Shown here piece after piece: positions 50,634 to 59,788 of a DNA stretch of 64,000 nucleotides (positions within the stretch are counted from its first letter, which is position 1; every line of letters starts with the position of its first letter). This DNA comes from Brevibacterium sp. CS2. GTDB lineage: Bacteria; Actinomycetota; Actinomycetes; Actinomycetales; Brevibacteriaceae. Below the pieces are notes generated by a model. That model was not told where the DNA came from. It worked only from the letters and a program-made list of their open reading frames with translations, and did not search any database. The stretch is taken from assembly GCF_005280295.1 (NCBI RefSeq), contig NZ_CP040020.1, positions 682,001 through 746,000 on the forward strand, read 5' to 3'. The translations under genes were made by a program, and so were the position numbers.

Positions 50634-51901
50634 GGCACCGCTCCTCCCATCCCTGCCGGGAGCGGATTCGCGCGGCGGCTCTCGGTGCTCAGCAGCAGCA
50701 CGGTGGCATCGGCGGACAGCGGATGCTCGGCAGCCCAGGCGCGCACCCCGGCCAGGGTCGAGGCCCCGCAGGGCCCGGCGTCGACGCCGTGCGCCTCGAG
50801 GTCGCGGACGGCCTGCGCAGCCTGGGCGTCGTCGACGGTGACCGCGGCGTCGATGCCGGCGCGGAGCACCGGCCAGGCCGCGGCGGACGGGGTGCCGCAG
50901 TTGAGGCCGGCCATGATCGTCGCCCCGGTCGGCACGGCGGTGAGCTCACCGGCCGCGAGCGAGGCGATGAGGCCCGGCGCGGCGGTCGGCTCCACGCTGA
51001 GCACACTCGGCGCAGGCGCCTCCTCCGCTCGAGTGGTCACTTCGCTGCGGTTCTCCGCGGGATTCCGAAGGGAACTGACCTCTCGACGGGTGTCGGCAGC
51101 GGTCCCGCCTGAGAGCAGCCCACCGTCGGCGGTCCGGCAGCGGCGGACGACGGCCTCGGCGAAGGAGCCCACGCCCACCGGCATCGCCACGAGGTCGACC
51201 CGTTCGATCCCCTGTTCGGCGAGCTGCTGCTCGGCCTCGACCAGGAGCGTCGAATAGCCGTCGACGATCCACTGGGGGATCTCCTCGTAGCCCTCCCACG
51301 AGGTGTCCTGGATGAGCAGCCGCTCCTCACCGGCGGCCTCTCCGGCGTCGGTGTACTCGGCCGCGGCGGCGACGATCGCGTCATAGGGGGCGCTGAGCTC
51401 GTCGACGTCCGCACCCTCCTCTCGGATCCCGGCCTTCGCCTCGGCGGTGATGTCGGCCGGGAGGAAGATATGCGCGGGCAGCCCGAGCAGCCGGGCGGTG
51501 TGGGCGACGGCGCGGCCGTGGTTGCCGTCGGTGGCGGCGACGAGCTCGATGGGCGCCCGCTCGGCGAGCCGGGTGCGGAGCTCGTCCATCGGCAGAGCGG
51601 CCTCGGGTGAGCCGAGGCGGGCGGACAGCGCACGGCAGGCGGCGTAGGAGGCGCCGAGGATCTTGAACGCGGGCAGTCCGAAGCGGGCGGACTCCTCCTT
51701 GACGAGCACGCGCGCGATGCCGAGCTCGGTGGCGAGCGCGGGCACCTCGATCAGCCGGGTGGGGGCGTAGCCGGGGATCGAGCGGTGGAAGTCGATGACC
51801 TCCGGCGCGTGCTCGGTGCGCCAGGATCGGGCCTCCGGGTTCGCGTGGATCGTGGGTGCCGCGGCGGCGGATGCGGCGGGGGCGTTGGGGGGGTCTGTCA
51901 C
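50621..51901 (-). CDS. Diaminopropionate ammonia-lyase-like PLP enzyme
   Basis: A 426-residue fold-type II PLP enzyme. The PLP Lys lies in FGLPAFKILGASYA (about residue 80); other motifs are AATDGNHGRAVAHTARLLGL, the family mark TSWEGYEEIPQWIVDGYSTLL, GVGSFAEAVV and the C-terminal AGLNCGTPS. The family splits 2,3-diaminopropionate to pyruvate and ammonia. About 35 residues (roughly 272-306) are inserted between two core elements and coincide with a palindromic DNA element at 51035-51080. The frame stays open, so the enzyme may tolerate it. Confidence 0.8.
   Translation of the reverse strand: MTDPPNAPAASAAAAPTIHANPEARSWRTEHAPEVIDFHRSIPGYAPTRLIEVPALATELGIARVLVKEESARFGLPAFKILGASYAACRALSARLGSPEAALPMDELRTRLAERAPIELVAATDGNHGRAVAHTARLLGLPAHIFLPADITAEAKAGIREEGADVDELSAPYDAIVAAAAEYTDAGEAAGEERLLIQDTSWEGYEEIPQWIVDGYSTLLVEAEQQLAEQGIERVDLVAMPVGVGSFAEAVVRRCRTADGGLLSGGTAADTRREVSSLRNPAENRSEVTTRAEEAPAPSVLSVEPTAAPGLIASLAAGELTAVPTGATIMAGLNCGTPSAAAWPVLRAGIDAAVTVDDAQAAQAVRDLEAHGVDAGPCGASTLAGVRAWAAEHPLSADATVLLLSTESRRANPLPAGMGGAVPCRH
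51035..51080. repeat. 46-bp palindromic element inside the PLP-enzyme gene
   Basis: GGTCACTTCG at 51035 pairs imperfectly with CGAAGGGAACTGACC ending at 51080, and an inner perfect GCGG-TTCT-CCGC hairpin lies at the tip. It sits in frame in a region where the enzyme family has no residues, so it looks like an inserted mobile or selfish palindrome that is translated. Confidence 0.6.
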
Positions 51902-52020
51902 CGGGAGCTCCTCCTCGTCAGGGTCCCGCCACCCTATCGAAGACGAGGCGCGGGCTCAGGTCGGTCTCAGGGCCGCGGCGGCCGAGTTCTCACCGCACGG
52001 CCCGCCGGCTTTTCAGCGCC

Positions 52021-52100
52021 GCCCGCCGGCCTCAGCGCAGCTTGGCGAACTGAGCGCAGCCCGTCGGCCTCAGCGCAGCCCGCCGGCCTCAGCGCAGCTT
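52021..52100. repeat. Direct repeats at the 3' end of the IclR gene
   Basis: A 23-bp unit beginning GCCCGCCGGCCTCAGC is perfect at 52021-52043 and 52078-52100, with a shorter degenerate copy at 52059-52077. The right copy includes the IclR stop codon and last codons (SKLR). Further related copies decay to the left. Confidence 0.7.
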
Positions 52101-52955
52101 GGAGGTGAGCCGGGCGGCGGCGTGGACGACATGCGGGGCGATGTCGCCGGCGATGTCGATCTCCGCGACCGAGGCGCCCCGGCCGTCTGTGCGCGCGCCA
52201 CTGGACCCGCCCGGGCCCCCCGCTCCCCCGGTGTGCCGCGGTTCTCCGGTATCGCCCGCTCCCCCGGTATCCCCCGGCCTTCCGGGTTCCTCCGCGCGCA
52301 CCGACAGACCGACGGCGGCGATCGGCCGGTCGAGGACGTCGAACACCGGGGCGGCGACGGTGGTGATCTCCGTACTGATCTCGCCGCGTTCCACCGCGTA
52401 TCCGAGCTCCCGGGTGCGGCGCAGGAGCTCGTTGAGCTGCCGCAGCGAGGTGGGCCCGCGCCCGGTGCGGTTGACGAACGCGTCCTCGCCGCTGAGGAGG
52501 GCGAGGACCTCGCGTCCGGACAGCGCGGACATGATCGCCCGGCCGGTGGCGGTGAGGTAGGCGGGCATGCGCACCCCGGTCGCGGTGATGACCGCCGCGG
52601 AGCGCACCGCCTGCTCCTTGACGAGGTACACCGTCTCCCAGCCCCGGAGCACCGCGAGCTGGGCTGTCGCGCCGGTCTGCTCCGCGAGCTCGCGGACGAT
52701 CGGCTGCGCCATCCGCTGCAGCGGGTTGGTCCGCATGTAGGCGCTGCCGAGCTCGGACACTCCGGCGCCGAGCAGGTAGCCGGTGGAGGACTTCGTGACG
52801 AGGCCGAGCTCCTCGAGCACGGCGAGCAGCTCGTAGACGCTCGAGCGCGGCAGTTCGAGGGCGCGCACGAGCGCCCCGGCGCTCACCGGCCGGTTGGACC
52901 CGGCCAGGTGGCGGAGGATCGCGACGGATCGTCGCAGGGCCGGCACCTCGGGCAT
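52089..52955 (-). CDS. IclR-family regulator, probably of the hut genes
   Basis: A 288-residue regulator. The N-terminal winged helix is ALRRSVAILRHLAG ... ALELPRSSVYELLAVLEELGLV and the C-terminal IclR effector domain includes GVRMPAYLTATGRAIMSAL and STEITTVAAPVFD. A Gly/Pro/Thr-rich insert (about residues 228-262, units of GDTGGAG) interrupts the effector domain near its end. It lies 92 bases downstream of hutH on the same strand and is a good candidate to control hutI-hutH in response to urocanate or histidine. Confidence 0.88.
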   Translation of the reverse strand: MPEVPALRRSVAILRHLAGSNRPVSAGALVRALELPRSSVYELLAVLEELGLVTKSSTGYLLGAGVSELGSAYMRTNPLQRMAQPIVRELAEQTGATAQLAVLRGWETVYLVKEQAVRSAAVITATGVRMPAYLTATGRAIMSALSGREVLALLSGEDAFVNRTGRGPTSLRQLNELLRRTRELGYAVERGEISTEITTVAAPVFDVLDRPIAAVGLSVRAEEPGRPGDTGGAGDTGEPRHTGGAGGPGGSSGARTDGRGASVAEIDIAGDIAPHVVHAAARLTSKLR

Positions 52956-53047
52956 GGGGCTCCTCGTCTCGTCGTCGGTTCGGCCCGCCGATCATCCCAC
53001 CGGCAGGCCGGACCGGTCACCGGCCCCCGTCGGCCGGGCGGCTCGGT

Positions 53048-54655
53048 TCAGTCCGTCGGGACGGTCCGGCCGTCGAGCACCGTCCCGTCGATGTCCACCA
53101 GCGTATGCGTGAGCGAGGTCGCGGTCTCCGCGGCCGCGACGGCGCGCCCGTCGGCCACCCGCTCGATCGCCTCGGCGAGCTCCGGGGACAGGAAGCGGTC
53201 CGGTCCGGGGCCGGGCACCTCGTGGCGCAGCTCGGCGAGGAGGGCGCCGGTGACCGGGCCGGGCGCCTCGGCGCGGAGGTCGATCGCGCGGGCGGCGGTG
53301 TAGTACTCGATGCCGAGCACTCGGGCGAGGTTGACCACCGAGGTGCGGAGCTTGCGGGCGGCCGTCCACCCCATCGACACGTGGTCCTCCTGCATCGCCG
53401 AGGACGGGATCGAGTCGACGGAGGCCGGGGTCGCCTGCCGCTTCATCTCGCTGACGATCGCCGCCTGCGTGTAGTGGGCGATCATCAGCCCGGAGTCCAC
53501 CCCGGCGTCCCCGGCGAGGAACGGCGGCAGGCCCTGGTTGCGGGCGGCGTCCATGAACCGGTCGGTGCGGCGCTCGGCGATCGATGCGACGTCGGCGGCG
53601 ACGATCGCGAGGAAGTCGAGCGCGTGGGCGAGCGGGGCGCCGTGGAAGTTGCCGTTGGAGGACACGGTGCCGTCGGGCAGCACCACGGGGTTGTCGATCG
53701 CGGCGCGGAGCTCGCGGGCGGCGGTCTGCGCGGCGAAGGCCGCGGTGTCGCGGGCGGCCCCGGTGACCTGCGGGGAGCAGCGCAGCGAGTACGCGTCCTG
53801 CACGAGGTGGGTGGAGTCCTTGTGGCCGGCGACGATCCCGGAGTCCGCGAGCGCGGTGAGCATGTTCGCCGCGCTCGCCGCCTGCCCCGCGTGCGGGCGC
53901 AGCGGGGTGTGGAGGTCGGGCATGAACACCCGGTCGGTGCCGTACTGGGCCTCGACGCTCATCGCGGCGGTGAGGTCGGCGGCGGTGAGGAGGTTCTCGA
54001 GGTCGAACAGCGCGAGGATGAGCATCCCGAGCATGCCGTCGGTGCCGTTGACGAGGGCGAGGCCCTCCTTCTCCGCGAGCACGACGGGGGTGATGCCGGC
54101 GGCGGCGAGCGCCTCGGCGGCGGTGGTCCGGCGCTCCGTGCCGTCGGCGTCCCGCACCGTCACCGGGCCCTCGCCCATCGCGGCGAGTGCACACGCCGAC
54201 AGCGGCGCGAGGTCGCCCGAGCAGCCGAGCGAGCCGTACTCGTGGACGACGGGGGTGATGCCGGCGTTGAGGATCGCGACGTAGGTGTCGAGCACCTCGG
54301 TGCGCACCCCGGTGCGCCCGGTGGCGAGCGTGCGGGCGCGCAGGAGCATGAGCGCTCGGACGACCTCGCGCTCCACCGGGTCGCCCACGCCTGCCGCGTG
54401 GGAGCGGATGAGGGATTTCTGGAGCTGGGTGCGCAGGGCGGCGGGGATGTGGCGCTGGGCGAGCGCGCCGAATCCGGTGGACACCCCGTAGACGGGGCGC
54501 GGGGCGTCGGCGAGCGCCTCGATCGCGCGGCGGGACTCCGCGACGGCCGCGCGCACCTGCTCGGGGACGCGGACCGGTGCGTCATGGCGGGCGACGGCGA
54601 CGACCTGCGCGAAGGTCAGGCCGTCCGGGTCGAGGTCGACGGGATTCTGCGTCAT
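53048..54655 (-). CDS. hutH: Histidine ammonia-lyase
   Basis: A 535-residue aromatic amino acid lyase converting histidine to urocanate. The MIO-forming triad lies in [19 protein letters not shown]; Cys-Ser-Gly replaces the more common Ala-Ser-Gly and is, as I recall, also found in Streptomyces HutH. Other motifs are the N-terminal [20 protein letters not shown] and [14 protein letters not shown]. It overlaps hutI by ATGA. Urocanase (hutU) is not in the window, so the pathway must be completed elsewhere. Confidence 0.95.
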   Translation of the reverse strand: MTQNPVDLDPDGLTFAQVVAVARHDAPVRVPEQVRAAVAESRRAIEALADAPRPVYGVSTGFGALAQRHIPAALRTQLQKSLIRSHAAGVGDPVEREVVRALMLLRARTLATGRTGVRTEVLDTYVAILNAGITPVVHEYGSLGCSGDLAPLSACALAAMGEGPVTVRDADGTERRTTAAEALAAAGITPVVLAEKEGLALVNGTDGMLGMLILALFDLENLLTAADLTAAMSVEAQYGTDRVFMPDLHTPLRPHAGQAASAANMLTALADSGIVAGHKDSTHLVQDAYSLRCSPQVTGAARDTAAFAAQTAARELRAAIDNPVVLPDGTVSSNGNFHGAPLAHALDFLAIVAADVASIAERRTDRFMDAARNQGLPPFLAGDAGVDSGLMIAHYTQAAIVSEMKRQATPASVDSIPSSAMQEDHVSMGWTAARKLRTSVVNLARVLGIEYYTAARAIDLRAEAPGPVTGALLAELRHEVPGPGPDRFLSPELAEAIERVADGRAVAAAETATSLTHTLVDIDGTVLDGRTVPTD

Positions 54656-55866
54656 CGGGTGGCCCTTTCAACTGAGTTCTTCACCGGGGAGCCGGCGATC
54701 CGCTCACCGGCGCGGTGCACCTCGGCGATGAGCTGCACGCCGGGCCGATAGGCGAGGTGGCGGTAGGACGGGGCGTCGAGGATGCTCAGGTCGGCCCGGG
54801 ACCCGGGGGTGAGGCGGCCGACGTCGGTGCGTTCGAGGGCGGCCGCACCTCCGGCGGTGGCGGCCCAGACGGCCTGCTCGACGGTGAAGTGCATGTCGCG
54901 CACGGCGAGTGCGATGCAGAACGGGATGCTGCTCGTGAAGCACGAGCCGGGGTTGCAGTCGCTCGCGATCGCGAGCGTGACCCCGGCGGCGAGGTACCGG
55001 CGGGCGTCCGGGTAGGGCTGGCGGGTGGAGAACTCGACGCCGGGCAGCAGGGTGACGACGGTGCCCGCGGCGGCCAGCGCCGCGAGGTCCTCGTCCGAGG
55101 CGAAGGTCGCGTGGTCGGCCGAGGCGCACCGATGGGCGGCGGCGAGCTGCAGCGCCCCGCCGGCGGTGAGCTGGTTGGCGTGGAGCCGCGGGTGCATCCC
55201 GTGGGCGACGCCGGCGTCGAGGATGCGTGCGGTCTGCTCCTCGGTGAAGGCGCCCTCCTCGCAGAACACGTCGATCCACTTCGCGAGGCCGGCCGCGGCG
55301 GGGATGATCTCCTCGATCACGAGGTCGACGTAGCCGTCGGGGTCGTCGGCGAACTCGGGCGGGACGACGTGGGCGGCGAGCAGGGTCGCCTCGTCGGTGT
55401 GGCGGCGGATGATCTCGAGGCCGCGGATCTCGTCGGCGGTGGTGAGGCCGTAGCCGGTCTTGATCTCGAAGGTCGTGGTGCCGGAGCGCTCGGCCTGCTC
55501 CACGAGGTGGACGAGGTTGGCCTCGAGCTCGGCCTCGGAGGCGGCGCGGGTGGCGGCGACGGTGGTGCGGATGCCGCCGGCGGAGTAGGACTCGCCGGCC
55601 ATCCGGGCGGCGAACTCCGCGGAGCGGTCACCGGCGAACACGAGGTGGTTGTGGCTGTCGACGAAGCCGGGGATCACGGCCCCTCCCGCCCGCACGGTCT
55701 CCTGCGCCCGAGCGCGCACCTCGGCGGGGAGCTCGGATTCGGGGCCGACCCAGGCGACGGTGCCGTCCTCGACGAGCAGGGCCGCGTCTTCGATGACGCC
55801 GAGGAGGTCGGGCGCCTCGGGATCGTTCGTCACGAGTTCCGGGATCGCGGTGATGAGCAGGGCCAC
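54652..55866 (-). CDS. hutI: Imidazolonepropionase
   Basis: A 404-residue amidohydrolase that opens imidazolone-5-propionate to formiminoglutamate. Metal and substrate motifs are [16 protein letters not shown] (HxH), [20 protein letters not shown] and [14 protein letters not shown] chose GTG 55866 because CAGGAGG precedes it; the longer frame from 55914 adds a poorly conserved 16 residues. It is the first gene of hutI-hutH, the two overlapping by 4 bases. Confidence 0.95.
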   Translation of the reverse strand: MALLITAIPELVTNDPEAPDLLGVIEDAALLVEDGTVAWVGPESELPAEVRARAQETVRAGGAVIPGFVDSHNHLVFAGDRSAEFAARMAGESYSAGGIRTTVAATRAASEAELEANLVHLVEQAERSGTTTFEIKTGYGLTTADEIRGLEIIRRHTDEATLLAAHVVPPEFADDPDGYVDLVIEEIIPAAAGLAKWIDVFCEEGAFTEEQTARILDAGVAHGMHPRLHANQLTAGGALQLAAAHRCASADHATFASDEDLAALAAAGTVVTLLPGVEFSTRQPYPDARRYLAAGVTLAIASDCNPGSCFTSSIPFCIALAVRDMHFTVEQAVWAATAGGAAALERTDVGRLTPGSRADLSILDAPSYRHLAYRPGVQLIAEVHRAGERIAGSPVKNSVERATR

Positions 55867-56068
55867 GGGCGCCTCCTGTCGGGTCGACGGGTGCGGATCC
55901 TCCTCGATCCGCACATCTCAGTCTCGCGCACCCGCGCGGGGACGACAGTGCTTCCGCAGAACGGAATGTCCGAGATTTCGGAATTCGTTCGGCAGGGGCG
56001 GGAGGGATCCGGGCGCTGGGTGCCCGGCGCGCGGTTCACAGGGTCCACCGGGCCCGGCGGCCTAACGG

Positions 56069-56107
56069 ACCGCGCCCGCGCCGACGTGGTGTCGGCGCGG
56101 GCGCGGT
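56069..56107 (-). terminator. Strong terminator hairpin of the surface-protein gene
   Basis: A perfect 17-bp GC-rich stem (56069-56085 with 56091-56107) and a GTGGT loop lie 34 bases beyond the stop codon of the wall protein. There is no T-run, as usual in high-GC Gram-positives. Confidence 0.75.
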
Positions 56108-56140
56108 GTCGGGTCCGCCGGGTTTCCGGCGAGCCGGGTG

Positions 56141-59100
56141 TCAGCTGCGGCGGCGGGCGCGCAGGATCAGGCCCGCGCCGAGTCCGAGCAGGAGCACCGC
56201 GGCGGCGATCGTCGCAGCGACGTCGACTCCGGTGCGCGGCAGCGGACTGTCGTCCCGGTCACCCTGGTCCCGGTCACCCGGGTCCTGGTTCGGCGCCTCG
56301 TCGCCGTCGTCACCGGGCTTGGGGCCGGGCTCGTCCGAGGGGCCGTCGCCCGGGTTCGAGTCGTCGGAGCCGTTGTCGTCGTCACCGGGTCCGGTGCCGT
56401 TGTCACCGGGTTCGGTGACCGTGACGGTGACCTCGATGGTCTCGGAGGAGCCGTCCGGGTAGGTCACGACGACCGGGAAGGTGTGTTCGCCGGGCTCCAC
56501 GTCGGTGCCCGGGGACACGGTCAGCGTGCCGTCCTCGTTCACCGTGACCCAGTCCGGCGTGTCGTCGCCGGGGGCGAACTCGGTGCCCTCGGGCAGCGGT
56601 GAGCCGTCCGGGTTCTCCGGGGTCGGGATGGTGATCGTCTCACCCTGCTCGACCTCACCGTTCTCGTAGACCGGATCGTTCGGGTTGTTCACGGTGACAG
56701 TGACGTCGACCGTCTCCTCGGAGCCGTCCGGGTAGGTCACCACGACCGGGAAGGTGTGGTCACCCGGGGTCACCGACTCATCCGGGGACACCGTGATCGT
56801 GCCGTCCTCGTTCACCGTGACCCAGTCCGGCGTGTCGTCGCCGGGGGCGAACTCGGTGCCCTCGGGCAGCGGTGAGCCGTCCGGGTTCTCCGGGGTCGGG
56901 ATGGTGATCGTCTCGCCCTGGTCGACCTCGCCGTCCTCGTAGATCGGAGTGTTCGGGTTGTTGACGACCACGGTGACCTGGATCGTCTCGGAGGTTCCGT
57001 CCGGGTAGGTCACCACGACGGGGAAGGTGTGCCCGCCCGGGGTCACATCGGCGCCCGGGGACACAGTCAGCGTGCCGTCCTCATTCACCGTCACCCAGTC
57101 CGGCGTGTCGTCACCCGGGGCGTACTCAGAGCCTCCGGGCAGCGCGGAGCCGTCCGGGTTGGTCGGGGTCGGGATGGTGATCGTCTCGCCCTGATCGACG
57201 ATGCCGGTCTCGTAGGCCGGATCGTTCGGGTTGTTGACGACCACGGTGACCTGGATCGTCTCCTCCGAGCCGTCCGGGTAGGTCACGACGATCGGGAAGG
57301 TGTGCCCGCCCGGGGTCACATCGGCACCCGGGGACACGGTCAACGTGCCGTCCTCATTCACCGTCACCCAGTCCGGCGTGTCGTCACCCGGGGCGAACTC
57401 GGAGCCCTCGGGCAGCGCGGATCCGTCCGGGTTGGACGGGGCCGGGATCGTGATCGTCTCGCCCTGATCGACGATGCCGGTCTCGAAAGCCGGATCGTTC
57501 GGGTTGTTGACGACCACCGTGACGTCGATCGTCTCGGAGGTTCCGTCCGGGTAGGTCACAACCACCGGGAAGGTGTGCCCGCCCGGGGTCACATTCGCGC
57601 CCGGGGACACGGTCAGCGTGCCGTCCTCGTTCACCGTCACCCAGTCCGGCACGTCCTCGCCGGGGGCGAACTCGGTGCCCTCGGGCAGCGCGGAGCCGTC
57701 CGGGTTCTCCGGGGTCGGGATGGTGATCGTCTCACCCTGATCGACGATGCCGGTCTCGTAGGCCGGATCGTTCGGGTTGTTGACGACCACCGTGACCTGG
57801 ATCGTCTCCTCCGAGCCGTCCGGGTAGGTCACAACCACCGGGAAGGTGTGCCCGCCCGGGGTCACCTCCGTGCCCGGGGACACGGTCAGCGTGCCGTCCT
57901 CATTCACCGTCACCCAGTCCGGCACGTCGTCACCCGGAGCGAACTCCGAGCCCTCCGGCAGTGACGAGCCGTCCGGGTTCGTCGGCGCGGGGACGGTGAC
58001 CGTCTCACCCTGATCGACCGTCTCGGTCTCGTAGGCCGGATCGTTCGGGTTCTCCACGGTGACCTTCGCCTCGACGTTCTCGGTCGAGCCGTCGGGGCGG
58101 GTGACGACGACGGGCACGGTGTACTCGCCCTCGGGGACGTCGTATCCGGGATTGACAGTGATGGTGCCGTCCTCGTTCACGGTCGCCCAGTCCGGGCCGC
58201 CCTCACCGGGGGCGAACTCCGTGCCCTCGGGCAGCGGCTCACCGCTCTGGTCGACGGGTACGGGGACGGTCTTCTCCTCGCCCTGCTGGACGGTGGTGTC
58301 CTCGTAGGTCGGCATCGGGAGCACGGTGATGGTGACCTCGACGGTCTTCGTGGTGCCGTCGCCGTAGGTCATCTCGACGGGGAAGGTGTAGTCGCCGGGG
58401 GCCGCGTCGCCGGGGACCTCGGCGGTGAGCACTCCGGTCTCGGCGTCGATCGCGATCTCGCCCCAGCCTTCGGGCGGGGTCGCGACGGCGGTGGTCGCAT
58501 CCGGCTGAGTGCCCTGCGGGATGGCGTCCCCGGTGTTCTCGACGGTCACCGAGTCGCCCGGGCGCACGGTCTGCTTGTCCCACTGGGGCAGCGGCGCCTC
58601 GCACTGGAGGGTGGAGAAGTCCGCAGTCGCGGCCGACCACGAGTAGAGCTGGCCGCCCTCGGCGAAGTCATCTGCGAGGACCTCGCCGCGGAAGGTGACG
58701 GTGGCCCACGACTCGGCCGGCACCTCGTCAGCTTCGATGACGGCGTAGGTGAGGCCGTCCGCATCGGTCTCGTAGGTGATGGTGAAGTTGCTGGAGGGAG
58801 CCTGCGTGTAGCCCGGCGCCCACCAGCCGTTCCAGTTGCCCATGGTGGTGATGCGCGTGTCGACCTTCGCGTGCTTGTCCATCCGGAGGACGAGTCGGAA
58901 GTTCTCGATCGGCTCCTTGGTCGCCAGGCGCAGGCGGGAGTGCTGCATGATGTTGTTCGGCGAGGAGACGCCGATCTTGTTGCCCCAGCCGTCCATGGCG
59001 AGGGTGAGGTAACCGGCATCGGCGCTGGTGACCTGCACGCGACCGGAGGTGGTGAGGCTGTCCTCCGAATCGGCATCCGTGGCGGGGCGGGTGAGCATGT

Positions 59101-59560
59101 AGCCGTTGTCGAAGTGCGGACGCTGATCGTAGAAGTTGCGCGTGACCCGCGGAGTCGTCTGCGCGAAATTGCGGTCGACATCGGCGTAGACGCCGTCGGC
59201 CCGCATGGGGAAGCCCTGGGACTGGCCCATCATCGTCACGGCGCAGGACTGCTGGTTCGACTGGGTCTGGATGTTGAGGCTCTGGTTGATGTCGTCGGTG
59301 GGCCAGATGTCCATGTTCCCGGGACGCGGGACTCCGGCGTCGGCGTCGGCATAGAGCTTGTCGACCATATCGTTGCCGGCCGCACGGTACTCCGGCACAC
59401 CGATCTGGGTCTGCCCGTCGGCGCTGACGGCGGCGGAGGCGGGGGCCATGAGGATGGTGGGCACGGCGCCGGGTGCCAGTGCGACCGCCAGTGCGAGTGA
59501 GATGCCGGCGGCTCCGCGACGGAGCGAGCGGCGAGGACGACGGTTGGACATGGAGGACAT
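56141..59560 (-). CDS. LPXTG-anchored surface protein with eight Rib/alpha-like repeats
   Basis: An 1139-residue exported protein. A signal peptide (RRGAAGISLALAVALAPGA ... APASA) is followed by a unique N-terminal domain of about 310 residues with GNWNGWWAPGYTQ. Then come one diverged and seven close copies of a 91-residue Rib/alpha-like repeat (VDQGETITIP ... PDWVTVNEDGTLTVSPG ... GHTFPVVVTYPDG), an acidic Gly/Asp/Pro spacer, and the sortase signal LPRTG, a membrane helix and RARRRS. It is expected to be covalently fixed to the wall and may take part in adhesion. ATG 59560 has AGAGGAAGGG upstream. Confidence 0.9.
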   Translation of the reverse strand: MSSMSNRRPRRSLRRGAAGISLALAVALAPGAVPTILMAPASAAVSADGQTQIGVPEYRAAGNDMVDKLYADADAGVPRPGNMDIWPTDDINQSLNIQTQSNQQSCAVTMMGQSQGFPMRADGVYADVDRNFAQTTPRVTRNFYDQRPHFDNGYMLTRPATDADSEDSLTTSGRVQVTSADAGYLTLAMDGWGNKIGVSSPNNIMQHSRLRLATKEPIENFRLVLRMDKHAKVDTRITTMGNWNGWWAPGYTQAPSSNFTITYETDADGLTYAVIEADEVPAESWATVTFRGEVLADDFAEGGQLYSWSAATADFSTLQCEAPLPQWDKQTVRPGDSVTVENTGDAIPQGTQPDATTAVATPPEGWGEIAIDAETGVLTAEVPGDAAPGDYTFPVEMTYGDGTTKTVEVTITVLPMPTYEDTTVQQGEEKTVPVPVDQSGEPLPEGTEFAPGEGGPDWATVNEDGTITVNPGYDVPEGEYTVPVVVTRPDGSTENVEAKVTVENPNDPAYETETVDQGETVTVPAPTNPDGSSLPEGSEFAPGDDVPDWVTVNEDGTLTVSPGTEVTPGGHTFPVVVTYPDGSEETIQVTVVVNNPNDPAYETGIVDQGETITIPTPENPDGSALPEGTEFAPGEDVPDWVTVNEDGTLTVSPGANVTPGGHTFPVVVTYPDGTSETIDVTVVVNNPNDPAFETGIVDQGETITIPAPSNPDGSALPEGSEFAPGDDTPDWVTVNEDGTLTVSPGADVTPGGHTFPIVVTYPDGSEETIQVTVVVNNPNDPAYETGIVDQGETITIPTPTNPDGSALPGGSEYAPGDDTPDWVTVNEDGTLTVSPGADVTPGGHTFPVVVTYPDGTSETIQVTVVVNNPNTPIYEDGEVDQGETITIPTPENPDGSPLPEGTEFAPGDDTPDWVTVNEDGTITVSPDESVTPGDHTFPVVVTYPDGSEETVDVTVTVNNPNDPVYENGEVEQGETITIPTPENPDGSPLPEGTEFAPGDDTPDWVTVNEDGTLTVSPGTDVEPGEHTFPVVVTYPDGSSETIEVTVTVTEPGDNGTGPGDDDNGSDDSNPGDGPSDEPGPKPGDDGDEAPNQDPGDRDQGDRDDSPLPRTGVDVAATIAAAVLLLGLGAGLILRARRRS
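56430..58330. repeat. Seven tandem 273-bp coding repeats
   Basis: The DNA unit of 273 bp (91 codons) recurs from about 56430 to 58330; for example CGGATCGTTCGGGTTGTT recurs every 273 bases. Copies in the middle are nearly identical at the DNA level, which implies recent duplication or gene conversion and probable copy-number variation between strains. Confidence 0.9.
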
Positions 59561-59788
59561 CGGAGTCCCTTCCTCTGGTGCGCGAAACGACCCGGGGCGC
59601 TCACCGCGCGTGGACGCGGAGGACGGTGGGGGAGGACTGCTGATTCCCCGGATATACACAAGGAGTGTACATGCACACTACTCATCGGTTCCTACCGAAT
59701 GCCAGTTCTGATCATTATGGTCTGAACTGTTATGGATCGATGTGATCCCGGTCTCAGCCGCGAATGTTTCTCCTGGTAGCGTGCGAGC

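Noticed and set aside
53048..54655. CSG instead of ASG in histidine ammonia-lyase as a possible inactivating change
   Set aside because: The Cys-Ser-Gly triad is known in actinobacterial HutH and can still form the MIO group.
57029..57964. Plus-strand repetitive frame rich in Arg/His/Val/Gly opposite the surface protein
   Set aside because: It is the complement of the 273-bp repeats; the minus strand has signal peptide, Rib-like repeats and LPRTG.
56430..58330. Regular repeats considered as a CRISPR array
   Set aside because: Units are 273 bp, have no spacers, and keep one reading frame through a wall protein.
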